A DNA stretch of 64,000 nt from a candidate division Zixibacteria bacterium RBG-1 (GTDB taxonomy: Bacteria > Zixibacteria > MSB-5A5 > DSPP01 > RBG-1): contig AUYT01000001.1 of NCBI GenBank assembly GCA_000447245.1, positions 600,825 to 664,824 on the forward strand. Reading direction: 5' to 3'. The notes under the pieces were generated by a model that ran no database searches, was not told where the DNA came from, and saw nothing but the letters and a program-made list of their open reading frames with translations. Of this stretch, positions 25,148-32,894 are shown piece after piece. The position numbers were made by a program, and so were the translations under genes. Each line of letters starts with the position of its first letter. The stretch's first letter is position 1.

Positions 25148-25879
25148 CTAAAATGCACATCCGGGTTTTGGTCTTTCACCGGCTTTGAATATGAAGTTTA
25201 TCAAATAAATCACATCACTTAGTCTTATCCTGCAATCCGAGTTCACATCTGCGGCCGGCCTAAGAAAACCTTGGTAGATGCTTTTAAAGGTGAAATTCAC
25301 CAAGATAATTATATCCACTAAATCAGTTCGACTACTTCCATTTAAATCCCCTGGGATTGTATCCGACTTGACTAATTCAAATTCTTTAGGTTCGAATGGA
25401 GGTCTCCAACCTGTAAATGTATCTGCAAACGTAATTGGGCATTCTGGAAAGCAACAAGAACGAGTATCTATCTTTGCTACTCCAGTATCAAAGGCTTGGA
25501 ATACGATATATAAAAACACACCGGTGTCAGGTATTATTTCGCCTTCGAAAACAAATGCATTTACCCCAATTACTTTAAATTCATTATCAAAGTCGAAAAT
25601 ACCAAAAACATTTGTATCAAGTCTCTGACCATAGAAAAAGCCAGTATCACATATGATCGGGCCGTTCCACGTAAGACAGATTAATAAATTTTCCAAGGGT
25701 TCATCATTAAAAATTCTTAGTGGAACTCTTACCTTTCCATCAAAAGAATCTCCCTCGGCTACTATATAACTCTGGCAAACCCCGAAATTAACCGTATCCG
25801 GAATACCCGGGTCTTGGGCATAGGTTATCCCTGTTTCAGCAAGAAGCAAAACTAATATGACAAATAAAAACTTCTGCAT
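25148..25879 (-). CDS. Secreted protein with C-terminal dockerin type I repeats
   Basis: A 243-residue exported protein. Signal peptide to about AQ at residue 22; a beta-rich cohesin/Big-like domain at about 30-170 (VRVPLRIFNDEPLENLLICL); and a C-terminal type I dockerin pair: GDLNGSSRTDLVDIIILVNF and ADVNSDCRIRLSDVIYLINF. The calcium-loop Asp/Asn pattern is partly degraded in the first repeat (GSSRTD). The gene is bracketed by identical 132-bp elements. It has no SQNYPNPFN sorting domain. Confidence 0.85.
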   Translation of the reverse strand: MQKFLFVILVLLLAETGITYAQDPGIPDTVNFGVCQSYIVAEGDSFDGKVRVPLRIFNDEPLENLLICLTWNGPIICDTGFFYGQRLDTNVFGIFDFDNEFKVIGVNAFVFEGEIIPDTGVFLYIVFQAFDTGVAKIDTRSCCFPECPITFADTFTGWRPPFEPKEFELVKSDTIPGDLNGSSRTDLVDIIILVNFTFKSIYQGFLRPAADVNSDCRIRLSDVIYLINFIFKAGERPKPGCAF

Positions 25880-25924
25880 ACCTCTCCCCTTGTGGAAGGG
25901 GAATTTGTTTATTTTCCCTATATT

Positions 25925-25952
25925 ATCATAACCCTTAAATTATTTTTGTCAA
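25925..25952 (-). promoter_or_regulatory. Promoter of the minus-strand dockerin gene
   Basis: TTGACA (25947-25952 on the minus strand), 16-base spacer, TATGAT (25925-25930), leader of about 40 bases with GGGGAGAGG as SD. Confidence 0.6.
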
Positions 25953-26001
25953 GCATTTTCTGTGGAAGTTTTTCATTAATAATAGCTTTTCTTACTAACT
26001 A

Positions 26002-26114
26002 TCAGCCCACTATCCCTTCCAACTTCTTCTTCATCCTCCCCACATGTGTCCCCTCCCAATAAACCCTTTTACATTCCGGGCAAATCACAAAATTCTCCTG
26101 CGTCTTATATACAT
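26002..26114 (-). pseudogene. 3' fragment of a second Mut7-C gene
   Basis: Reads YKTQENFVICPECKRVYWEG then THVGRMKKKLEGIVG and stop, closely matching the last ~40 codons of the gene at 14730. The reading stops at 26114/26115, exactly where the 132-bp element copy B begins, and no Mut7-C sequence is found beyond the element. The upstream two thirds are lost. Confidence 0.85.
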
Positions 26115-26246
26115 AATTTGTAGACCCAGCTTGTCCCTACGGGATGGTGTCCCTACTAAAGTACGGGATCCTGTAAGGGTAACCTATCTCAAGCTGGGAA
26201 AAATCAATATTGAAACCCATGTTGGGGACAACGTGGGTCTACGAGC
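26115..26246. repeat. 132-bp palindromic element, copy B
   Basis: Identical to copy A (24998-25129), same orientation. Its left edge forms the break point of the Mut7-C fragment. Confidence 0.9.
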
Positions 26247-26355
26247 CTAAAACCAGAGGCCCGATTTGGTTGATATCTCCAGGTTTATACTGTCTGGCTC
26301 TACTTAGAATTTTAAACTTTTGAAAATAGCCCAAAAAGTAGTTTTTTCAGCCACT

Positions 26356-28293
26356 CTATCTCCGGTTCTTGGCTGATAATTGTTTTAAACGATATCTAAT
26401 AATCTCTGAATAATCAGAATATAAATTACCTCGCTTATCTCTTAATCTATATATAACACTAGCAGGCAAAGGGTTGATAAGCATATTGTCATAACTCTCA
26501 TAACCACCATTAGCCCGAACTGAATCGATTTGGGTGAAAGCTGTCCAACCCCCATTTCCGAATTTATCTGAGCGTTCTATTAAGACCCAGTCTCTGGCAA
26601 AATTGGGGTTAAGCCAGCTTAATTTTAAAGTTGAATTGTTACTCTGAATTATTGAAAGATTAGCAGGCGGAATCAAGGGTGCTTCCTGTATAGAAATGGC
26701 AATAGCCGCCATTCCTACTGCTCCGCTATCGTCAGTAATACTAGCCTGAATAGTATGCAAACCTAGAGATAGACCAGTTTTTGTGAATTTTGCGCCGGAA
26801 CCTATAATACCATCGATACCAGATCTCCACTCTAAACGATAAGAAATATTTCCATCCTCAAAATCAAGAGCATTACCTTCAAAAGTAATTGTATCAGTCG
26901 GTAGCCAAGCTGAATTATCAAGGGGTGAGGTAATTTTTACGGCTGGTTTTCTATTGCCGGGGTTGCCCGACAAATTCCCCGCCGATACTAAATTTTCATA
27001 GTTGCCGTCCGGATCTTGGGTATTACCATCAGTTCTCCAGAGGGATTGCCATTCTCCTTTATCAATTAAATTCTGTCTGATATTCCAAACACCCAGGGAG
27101 TCAAAAACCCTGCCATTCTCAGCCATGTATAAAGCGACAGCTCCAGTAACATGAGGAGATGCCATGCTGGTGCCAGAAAATATGGAATAAACTCCACCCT
27201 TATAGGTTGATAAAACATTAACCCCTGGGCCAGCTAAATCTATGCCAGCCCCGGTGGAAAATACTGGGTTACCAAATGTGGTAGATTTGCTGTAATTACT
27301 AAAAGTAGCTAAGGCATCATCCGGTCCGTAGAACCCACTACCACCCAACCCTCCTGGTATGCCATCTAAATCGGTCATGGCCGAAATAGACATACATTGT
27401 GTCAAACAGGCGGGTAGAAAATCATCGCTTGTATAAGGTATTCCATCTGCACCGAAGATCTCAGAACCACTATTCCCTGCTGCCACGACGGTGACTATAC
27501 CAGCAGCTACTGTGTTGCGTATGGCATCATGCACTGCTTGAACATAGCCAGTTCCAGCAAGACTTAGATTAATCACTTCTATTTCGCTGGAATGGGCAGT
27601 GGCAAAGTCTAATCCGGCAATGACCCAGGACCAAAAGCCAGAACCAGAAGAGTTTAAGACCTTAATACTCCAAATTCTTGCTCCCGGGGCAACACCTACC
27701 ACCCCTATGGAATTGTCAATGGCTGCTGCAGTACCGGCGACATGGGTGCCATGGCCATGACCATCTAGAACTCCTTCACCAGTGAAATCAACTCTTCTAT
27801 AAACATTAAGGTCTGGATGTAGAGAATCGCAACCGGTATCAATAACCCCAATATCAATATCTACCCTTTCATCAATGGTATCGATCTTAGCAAAAGGATT
27901 CAAGTCAGCATCTATTCTATCTACACCGGCCGGCAGAATCTGGGTACTCAACGGCACAACTTCTACTTTCATATCTGGTGGTAAACTGACAATTAAATCT
28001 GGCTCTATCATTTTAATGCGTTTATCTTGAGACATAGCCCTAAAAAGCCCCGGACTCAGATTGGCCGAAAAACCATTCATGACTTTATGGAATCTTAACT
28101 TGGAATGCACTCCGTATTCATTTAAAACTGATTCTTGGTCAACGGCTTCATGCAGGGTAATAATGTACCTACCGTATCCCTCAATCTTAGCCTCTGAATT
28201 TGGTTGCTGGTTATTTACAGATTTTTTTTGGCATGAACTTAAAAGCAAAATAAAACTTGCCCAATAGATGAATAATTTATTCCATTTAAGCAT
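26356..28293 (-). CDS. Subtilisin-like serine protease (S8), lipoprotein
   Basis: A 645-residue exported protease. The N terminus ends in LLLSSC, a lipobox with Cys21, so it is likely lipid-anchored. An I9-type propeptide covers about 40-105 (GRYIITLHEAVDQESVLNEY). The catalytic triad is Asp152 (GVIDTGCD), His184 (HGHGTHVAGT) and Ser376 (FSGTSMASPH), with oxyanion Asn273 (VAAGNSG). After the protease domain come a PKD/Ig-like domain (about 450-545) and an Fn3-like domain (about 550-640). There is no sorting domain. SD GAGGTG precedes the ATG. It may process surface proteins of the neighbouring island, but that is inference. Confidence 0.93.
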   Translation of the reverse strand: MLKWNKLFIYWASFILLLSSCQKKSVNNQQPNSEAKIEGYGRYIITLHEAVDQESVLNEYGVHSKLRFHKVMNGFSANLSPGLFRAMSQDKRIKMIEPDLIVSLPPDMKVEVVPLSTQILPAGVDRIDADLNPFAKIDTIDERVDIDIGVIDTGCDSLHPDLNVYRRVDFTGEGVLDGHGHGTHVAGTAAAIDNSIGVVGVAPGARIWSIKVLNSSGSGFWSWVIAGLDFATAHSSEIEVINLSLAGTGYVQAVHDAIRNTVAAGIVTVVAAGNSGSEIFGADGIPYTSDDFLPACLTQCMSISAMTDLDGIPGGLGGSGFYGPDDALATFSNYSKSTTFGNPVFSTGAGIDLAGPGVNVLSTYKGGVYSIFSGTSMASPHVTGAVALYMAENGRVFDSLGVWNIRQNLIDKGEWQSLWRTDGNTQDPDGNYENLVSAGNLSGNPGNRKPAVKITSPLDNSAWLPTDTITFEGNALDFEDGNISYRLEWRSGIDGIIGSGAKFTKTGLSLGLHTIQASITDDSGAVGMAAIAISIQEAPLIPPANLSIIQSNNSTLKLSWLNPNFARDWVLIERSDKFGNGGWTAFTQIDSVRANGGYESYDNMLINPLPASVIYRLRDKRGNLYSDYSEIIRYRLKQLSAKNRR

Positions 28294-28425
28294 AACACCT
28301 CTCTTGTTTTTAAATTGGATCTAGACCGGAATCGCAGAGTTGGGTTAAGCCAGCTTGCCCATTAAAAGACTGGTCCAGTTGAATGGATTAAAAATTAGAA
28401 GGGGGAAAATTTCTCTAAATCAAAA

Positions 28426-28713
28426 TTACCGCTTCAAAATACTAATCCCCATAAAGAGGACGGATGTGAAAGGCAAAATCTTGAAAATAGAAAAGGTGGT
28501 AATCACCGAACCCCAGTAAGCCAAAATTAATGAGGGTACGAAAACGTATAAAACAATCTGAAAAGCAATTTTCAGAATCCGGAGCAGAAGCTGAAAAGCA
28601 AAATAGCCTGATAATAGGTAAAAAGTAGCCAACCCCCAGGGTCCGAAATGCTCTTTTATGTAAACGTTAATCTGTTGCATTTTTTCTCCCAAATTTATAA
28701 TCGGTTCTAACAT
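28426..28713 (-). CDS. Small hypothetical membrane protein
   Basis: 95 residues, starting MLEPIINLGEKMQQINVYIK, with two or three hydrophobic segments (about 33-55, 56-72 and 78-92). ATG 28713 overlaps the stop of the upstream gene by one base (TAATG), giving translational coupling; the longer frame to 28854 would overlap that gene and was rejected. No family recognised. Confidence 0.65.
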   Translation of the reverse strand: MLEPIINLGEKMQQINVYIKEHFGPWGLATFYLLSGYFAFQLLLRILKIAFQIVLYVFVPSLILAYWGSVITTFSIFKILPFTSVLFMGISILKR

Positions 28714-28928
28714 TACTCTTCTACCGGTTCGATGGTGAAACTTGATTCTCCTACTTTTTTCAAGCCGCTCATTCGGGTGGTCAAGAAATTGCGGGTGGTA
28801 ATCCATTTTTCCGACATTCTTAAAACCTCTTCCGGAGTGGCTTCCTCTTCCCAATCAAAAATTAAGTGGTCGATGTAGGTCTCATCCACCACTATATTCT
28901 TCAAACTTAGGCTGAATTTTATCTTCAT
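28713..28928 (-). CDS. Small hypothetical soluble protein
   Basis: 71 residues, acidic, predicted mixed alpha/beta, e.g. MKIKFSLSLKNIVVDETYID and FDWEEEATPEEVLRMSEKW. No signal peptide. Coupled to the membrane protein that follows (TAATG). No family recognised and no clear SD. The two genes form a small unit between the subtilase and the surface-protein island. Confidence 0.6.
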   Translation of the reverse strand: MKIKFSLSLKNIVVDETYIDHLIFDWEEEATPEEVLRMSEKWITTRNFLTTRMSGLKKVGESSFTIEPVEE

Positions 28929-29142
28929 TTTGGGCTTCTTTCATTATTTATTTCAGCAAAGCTTCTGCCAAAAAAATCACAAAAGAAGAGAAGTTTATAA
29001 CGGCTTGAGGGATTGGTAATTACGGCAGAGTATGATTTTTATACTGCCTGAAAATAGCTCTTTTTCTGGTAAAAATGTGGGGTAACGGCTATAAGATATG
29101 GCTTGGGACAAATAATTCTCCGTAAAATTTTTAAAAAAGTTC

Positions 29143-29171
29143 TTGCCAAGACCAGGCCAGATTGGTATATT
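29143..29171 (+). promoter_or_regulatory. Promoter of the first island dockerin gene
   Basis: TTGCCA (29143-29148), spacer 17, TATATT (29166-29171), leader of about 50 bases to GTG 29228. Confidence 0.55.
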
Positions 29172-29227
29172 CGCACGGAGGGGTAACAGAGGATTCCAAA
29201 ACAGCTTCTAAATCAAGGAGGTTTGAG

Positions 29228-30040
29228 GTGAAACCACAGCTATTGATTTTTGTATTCATTTTCGCTTTCGTTTTTATGGCTGCCAGTCCAGCTTTTTCCC
29301 AGGACCCCAACGGGTCCGATACTTTGTTTATTGACTGTACTCCTCCGGATTATTCTGCGGCCGAGTCCATGAGGGTAAGTTTTGACTTGCGCTTAAGCAC
29401 TAATAACAGCGGTCCCGGAGCCGACATCACTAAGATGACAGTTCCCCTGCTTATAACGGTTACCAATAATTTGAAAGCCAAAGCCAGAATTGACTCCTCC
29501 GCCAGCCAGGTTTTTTCCGGCACGGCAGTGTCAGGTTGGGATACCAAGAGAGTGATTATCAGTTCTTATGGAGGCAGTCCCGATATTTTTCCCCTGGACT
29601 TAAACCTGGGCGCAGTCAAATTTACTTCTCCCGGCTTATTGGGCCCGGCCACTTATACCCTGGCTCACCTGAAGTTTGTAGTCAAGGATACCTGCACTAT
29701 TTGCATTGAGGTCGGAAACGGGGAGCTACCCCTGTGCTTGGCGGCATCAGGCGGAACTTGTTATGCTCCTAAGTTTGTAAAAAGTTGTTGCAGGGTAAAC
29801 TCCGGAGAAGGACTATGTTTGGCGCTGGCCGGAGACTGTAATGAGGACGGACAAGTTCATGTGGATGATTTGATACTTCTCGCCAACTGTCTCTTTAAAG
29901 GGATTTTGGCTCCCATTCCGGCCTGTCGGGCGGATTTTAATGGAGATACCAAGATTAGTTTTATGGACCTGATATATGGCATCAATTATTTTTACAAATA
30001 TGGCCCTCCCCCTAAAAAGACCGGTGTCTGTTGTCTGTGA
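29228..30040 (+). CDS. Secreted dockerin protein
   Basis: A 270-residue exported protein. GTG 29228 follows AAGGAGG by six bases; the longer frame from 29162 would add a non-signal N terminus and overlap the promoter. The signal peptide ends near AFSQ. The central beta domain starts DTLFIDCTPPDYSAAESMRV, the same family as the tandem paralogues downstream. A C-terminal dockerin has GDCNEDGQVHVDDLILLANC and ADFNGDTKISFMDLIYGINY, and the protein ends in CCL as the paralogues do. Role unknown; a surface or extracellular assembly component is likely. Confidence 0.85.
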   Translation: MKPQLLIFVFIFAFVFMAASPAFSQDPNGSDTLFIDCTPPDYSAAESMRVSFDLRLSTNNSGPGADITKMTVPLLITVTNNLKAKARIDSSASQVFSGTAVSGWDTKRVIISSYGGSPDIFPLDLNLGAVKFTSPGLLGPATYTLAHLKFVVKDTCTICIEVGNGELPLCLAASGGTCYAPKFVKSCCRVNSGEGLCLALAGDCNEDGQVHVDDLILLANCLFKGILAPIPACRADFNGDTKISFMDLIYGINYFYKYGPPPKKTGVCCL

Positions 30041-30062
30041 TGAAAGTTTGTGGGAATTTAGA

Positions 30063-30091
30063 TTGACAGAGGGGTAGGGGGATGTTATATT
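30063..30091 (+). promoter_or_regulatory. Promoter of the tandem dockerin operon
   Basis: TTGACA (30063-30068), spacer of exactly 17, TATATT (30086-30091), about 90 bases before ATG 30185. The leader holds the hairpin at 30119-30156. Confidence 0.65.
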
Positions 30092-30118
30092 ATCTGCGGA
30101 AATAAATTTCCACAACTT

Positions 30119-30156
30119 TAGTCAATAATAGTCAAACATAGAACTATTATTGACTA
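30119..30156. repeat. Hairpin repeat in the leader, TAGTCAATAATAG arms
   Basis: Perfect 13-base arms (30119-30131 and 30144-30156), loop of 12, followed by TGGTTGACTAT. It resembles the hairpin at 8098-8131 before rpoN. No T-run after it, so it is probably not a terminator. Confidence 0.7.
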
Positions 30157-30184
30157 TGGTTGACTATTTTGAGGGAGAAGTTAT

Positions 30185-31036
30185 ATGAGGCACAAAACCG
30201 TTTTGATTGGATTGGGGGTGTGCCTGTTTTTCCTGCTCTCCAATTTCTGTTTTGCCCAATTTCCTGCACAAGATACCGGAGACCACGGTGCGATGGATAC
30301 TATTTATATAAGCTGCACTGCTCCTGATTTCTTTGAGAAGGACTCCATTAGGGTTAGTTTCGACCTTATGGTGTGGACTGATGCCAGTCTTCCAAATGAG
30401 TATATAGTGGGCTGGGATCGTGCTCTTATTATGACTTCCTCTAACCCCGGAGCTGCTGCTAAAGTAATCATTGATGAAAGAGCAAACGGACCTGTTTATA
30501 AGGGAACAGCCGTAGGCGTTCCCAACGATTGGCAGGCTCGTTTCAATTCCTCCATTCCTCCAAGCGGAGTTTTACCCGCCACGGTAATCTACGGTGCCAT
30601 TCAAGACCTACTTCCTCCGCAAAATGCGGGACCGTCTCTGTTTTATGGAAGGCGTATTTTAGCTCACATAATAATAATAGTAAAAGACACCACCACAATC
30701 CATATTGACAGTACCAGTACGGAGACTGCCTCACTACATTGGGTAAGAAATGATGCAGTTGGATATGAGCCACTTTGGATTCAATCCTTTTGTCCGGTAA
30801 CTCCCTTGGCCTGTCTTTACAAACCCGGGGATGCTAATGGGGATGGAAAAGTTGATTTGGGAGACCTCATCTTTATCGTTAACCGTGTATACAAAGGAGG
30901 TCCTGCTCCGGTCTTTGAATGTCAGGCGGATTTAAATGCGGATAAGATTGTGACTATGCTGGATGTGGTTGTGGCGGTCAACTATCTCTTTAAAGGAGGT
31001 CCTCCTCCGCTCAAGTCCTGGACCTGTTGTTTGTAA
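30185..31036 (+). CDS. Secreted dockerin protein, tandem paralogue 1
   Basis: 283 residues. Signal peptide to about FAQ; a domain starting QDTGDHGAMDTIYISCTAPD, with the conserved GTAVGVPNDWQARFN and VIYGAIQDLLPPQNAGPSL segments; and a C-terminal dockerin with GDANGDGKVDLGDLIFIVNR and ADLNADKIVTMLDVVVAVNY. Both calcium loops look intact. SD GGGAGAAG. The same N-terminal domain is found in the next two proteins and at the start of the 788-residue protein at 36858. Confidence 0.85.
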   Translation: MRHKTVLIGLGVCLFFLLSNFCFAQFPAQDTGDHGAMDTIYISCTAPDFFEKDSIRVSFDLMVWTDASLPNEYIVGWDRALIMTSSNPGAAAKVIIDERANGPVYKGTAVGVPNDWQARFNSSIPPSGVLPATVIYGAIQDLLPPQNAGPSLFYGRRILAHIIIIVKDTTTIHIDSTSTETASLHWVRNDAVGYEPLWIQSFCPVTPLACLYKPGDANGDGKVDLGDLIFIVNRVYKGGPAPVFECQADLNADKIVTMLDVVVAVNYLFKGGPPPLKSWTCCL

Positions 31037-31053
31037 ATTTAGATATTGAAAGT

Positions 31054-31905
31054 ATGAGAAAAACTAAAGCCGTAATATTAGGATTAGCTTTCAGTCTATT
31101 TTCACTTTTAGCCAGCGCTGGTTATGCCCAACAGGATCCGAGTGACAGTGGTGCTCGAGATACTATTTATATTAAATGTACCCCTCCTGACTTCTTTGAT
31201 AAGGACTCAATCATGGTTAGTTTTGACTTTATGTTTTGGACAGATGCGACTTTTCCAAATGAGTATATAGTCAACTGGACTACAGCATTTTTTATAACCT
31301 CCTCTAATCCCGGAGCTTCTGCTAGAGTAATCGTGGATGAGAAAGCCGACGGACCCGTGTTCAAGGGAACAGCAGTGGGTTATCCTAATGACTGGGAGGC
31401 TCGTTTCAATGGAACCTACCCTCTGGGCGAGACGCTTCCTAAGGTCGTGGTCTATGGTGCCATACAAGACCTGTTGCCTCCGGCCAATGTCGGACCATCG
31501 TTGTCTGCAGGAACTCACATCTTAGCTCACATCCCAATAATTGTAAAGGACACAACCACAATATGCATTGATACCGAGACTACTGAGATTCCGGAGGGCA
31601 ATTTCTTCATAAGAAATGACATAATGATGTATAGACCCTTTTGGATAAAGAAGACTTGTTGTCCTGTAACCCCTTTAACCTGTCTTTACAAACCCGGGGA
31701 TGCTAACGGGAATGGGAAGGTTGACCTGGCAGACCTCATTTTCATGGTCAATTATATAATGAAGGGAGGTCCTGCTCCTGTCTTTGAATGTCAGGTGGAT
31801 TTGAATGCGGATGGGATTGTGACCTTGCTGGATATAGTTGTCGCGGTCAACTACCTCTTTAAAGGAGGTAATCCTCCTCTTAAGTCCTGGGCTTGTTGTT
31901 TATAA
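31054..31905 (+). CDS. Secreted dockerin protein, tandem paralogue 2
   Basis: 283 residues from ATG 31054 (a longer frame from TTG 31027 overlaps the previous gene). Signal peptide to about GYAQ. The domain DTIYIKCTPPDFFDKDSIMV and the dockerin GDANGNGKVDLADLIFMVNY / VDLNADGIVTLLDIVVAVNY closely follow paralogue 1. It ends SWACCL. There is no clear SD; only 17 bases separate it from the upstream stop, so it depends on the upstream transcript. Confidence 0.85.
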   Translation: MRKTKAVILGLAFSLFSLLASAGYAQQDPSDSGARDTIYIKCTPPDFFDKDSIMVSFDFMFWTDATFPNEYIVNWTTAFFITSSNPGASARVIVDEKADGPVFKGTAVGYPNDWEARFNGTYPLGETLPKVVVYGAIQDLLPPANVGPSLSAGTHILAHIPIIVKDTTTICIDTETTEIPEGNFFIRNDIMMYRPFWIKKTCCPVTPLTCLYKPGDANGNGKVDLADLIFMVNYIMKGGPAPVFECQVDLNADGIVTLLDIVVAVNYLFKGGNPPLKSWACCL

Positions 31906-31923
31906 ACCTAGATATTGAAAAGT

Positions 31924-32781
31924 ATGAGGAAATCTAAAGCCATAATAAGAGAATTTGCCGTAAGTATATTTTTACTTTTAGCCAGTCCATGCTTTGCCCA
32001 ATTCCCGGTCCAAGATACCGCTGACCATGGCGTGATGGACACTCTTTATATCAGCTGTACCGCACCTGACTTCTTTGAAAAAGATTCTATAACTGTTAAT
32101 TTTGACTTGATCTTTTGGACAGATGCAACTTTTCGCCATGAATATTTAGTTGTCTGGAGCTATTCTTTTTTAATGACTTCCTCAAATTCCGTCGCTTTTG
32201 CCAGAGTAATCCTGGACGAGAGAGCTGATGGACCTGTATATAAAGGAACAGCTGTAGGTATTCCCAACGATTGGCAGGCTCGATTTAATGGTGCCGTTCC
32301 ACAAAGTGGAGTTTTGCCTGCGTCTGTGTTCTATGGTGCCGTTCAGGACTTTTTTCCTCCTCAGAACGCCGGGCCCTCTTTATTTATTGGAACGCATATT
32401 TTAGCTCACATTCTTATAAAGGTGAAGGATACTACCACTATTTTCATTGACACTCAAAGTGTTGCAATCCCCGAGGGGAATGCTTTCTTTAGAAACGACG
32501 GTGTTCAGTATAGCCCTTTATGGATAAGAAGCTCTTGCGCCGTGTCTTCTTTGACCTGTCTTTACAAACCCGGGGACGCTAACGGGGATGGAAAGGTTGA
32601 CCTGGCAGACCTCATTTTCATGGTCAATTATATAATGAAGGGAGGTCCTGCTCCTACGTTCGAATGTCAGGCGGATTTGAATGCAGATAAGATTGTGACC
32701 TTGCTGGATGTGGTTGTGGCGGTCAACTATCTTTTTAAAGGAGGCAATCCTCCACTCAAGTCCTGGGCTTGTTGCTTATAA
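31924..32781 (+). CDS. Secreted dockerin protein, tandem paralogue 3
   Basis: 285 residues from ATG 31924 (the TTG at 31915 is in frame but lacks an SD). Signal peptide to CFAQ. The domain has DTLYISCTAPDFFEKDSITV and GTAVGIPNDWQARFNGAVP; the dockerin GDANGDGKVDLADLIFMVNY and ADLNADKIVTLLDVVVAVNY is nearly the same at DNA level as paralogue 2. The triplet arose by tandem duplication. The dockerin parts are more alike than the N-terminal domains, suggesting gene conversion or stronger constraint there. Confidence 0.85.
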   Translation: MRKSKAIIREFAVSIFLLLASPCFAQFPVQDTADHGVMDTLYISCTAPDFFEKDSITVNFDLIFWTDATFRHEYLVVWSYSFLMTSSNSVAFARVILDERADGPVYKGTAVGIPNDWQARFNGAVPQSGVLPASVFYGAVQDFFPPQNAGPSLFIGTHILAHILIKVKDTTTIFIDTQSVAIPEGNAFFRNDGVQYSPLWIRSSCAVSSLTCLYKPGDANGDGKVDLADLIFMVNYIMKGGPAPTFECQADLNADKIVTLLDVVVAVNYLFKGGNPPLKSWACCL

Positions 32782-32848
32782 CCTTTTCTCTCTCCGCCAA
32801 AACCCAAACTCTCCTCTTCCGCTTTCCGTTTAAAATACAAGCATCCAT

Positions 32849-32876
32849 TTGACTTTTCTAATCTAAAAGCTAAATT
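32849..32876 (+). promoter_or_regulatory. Candidate promoter of the two-component operon
   Basis: TTGACT (32849-32854), spacer 16, TAAATT (32871-32876), leader of about ten bases to ATG 32895 with no SD. Confidence 0.35.
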
Positions 32877-32894
32877 TTAGTCGAACAATTTAAA

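Noticed and set aside
24998-26246. Complete insertion sequence or composite transposon
   Set aside because: No transposase ORF lies in or between the elements; only a dockerin gene and a gene fragment are there. Non-autonomous repeats fit better.
28714-28854. 142-residue version of the small membrane protein
   Set aside because: Its first 47 residues overlap the upstream gene in another frame; the TAATG junction gives a better start at 28713.
29162-29228. Extended N terminus of the dockerin protein (start at 29162)
   Set aside because: That start overlaps the predicted -10 region and gives a hydrophilic N terminus; GTG 29228 has a good SD and begins a signal peptide.
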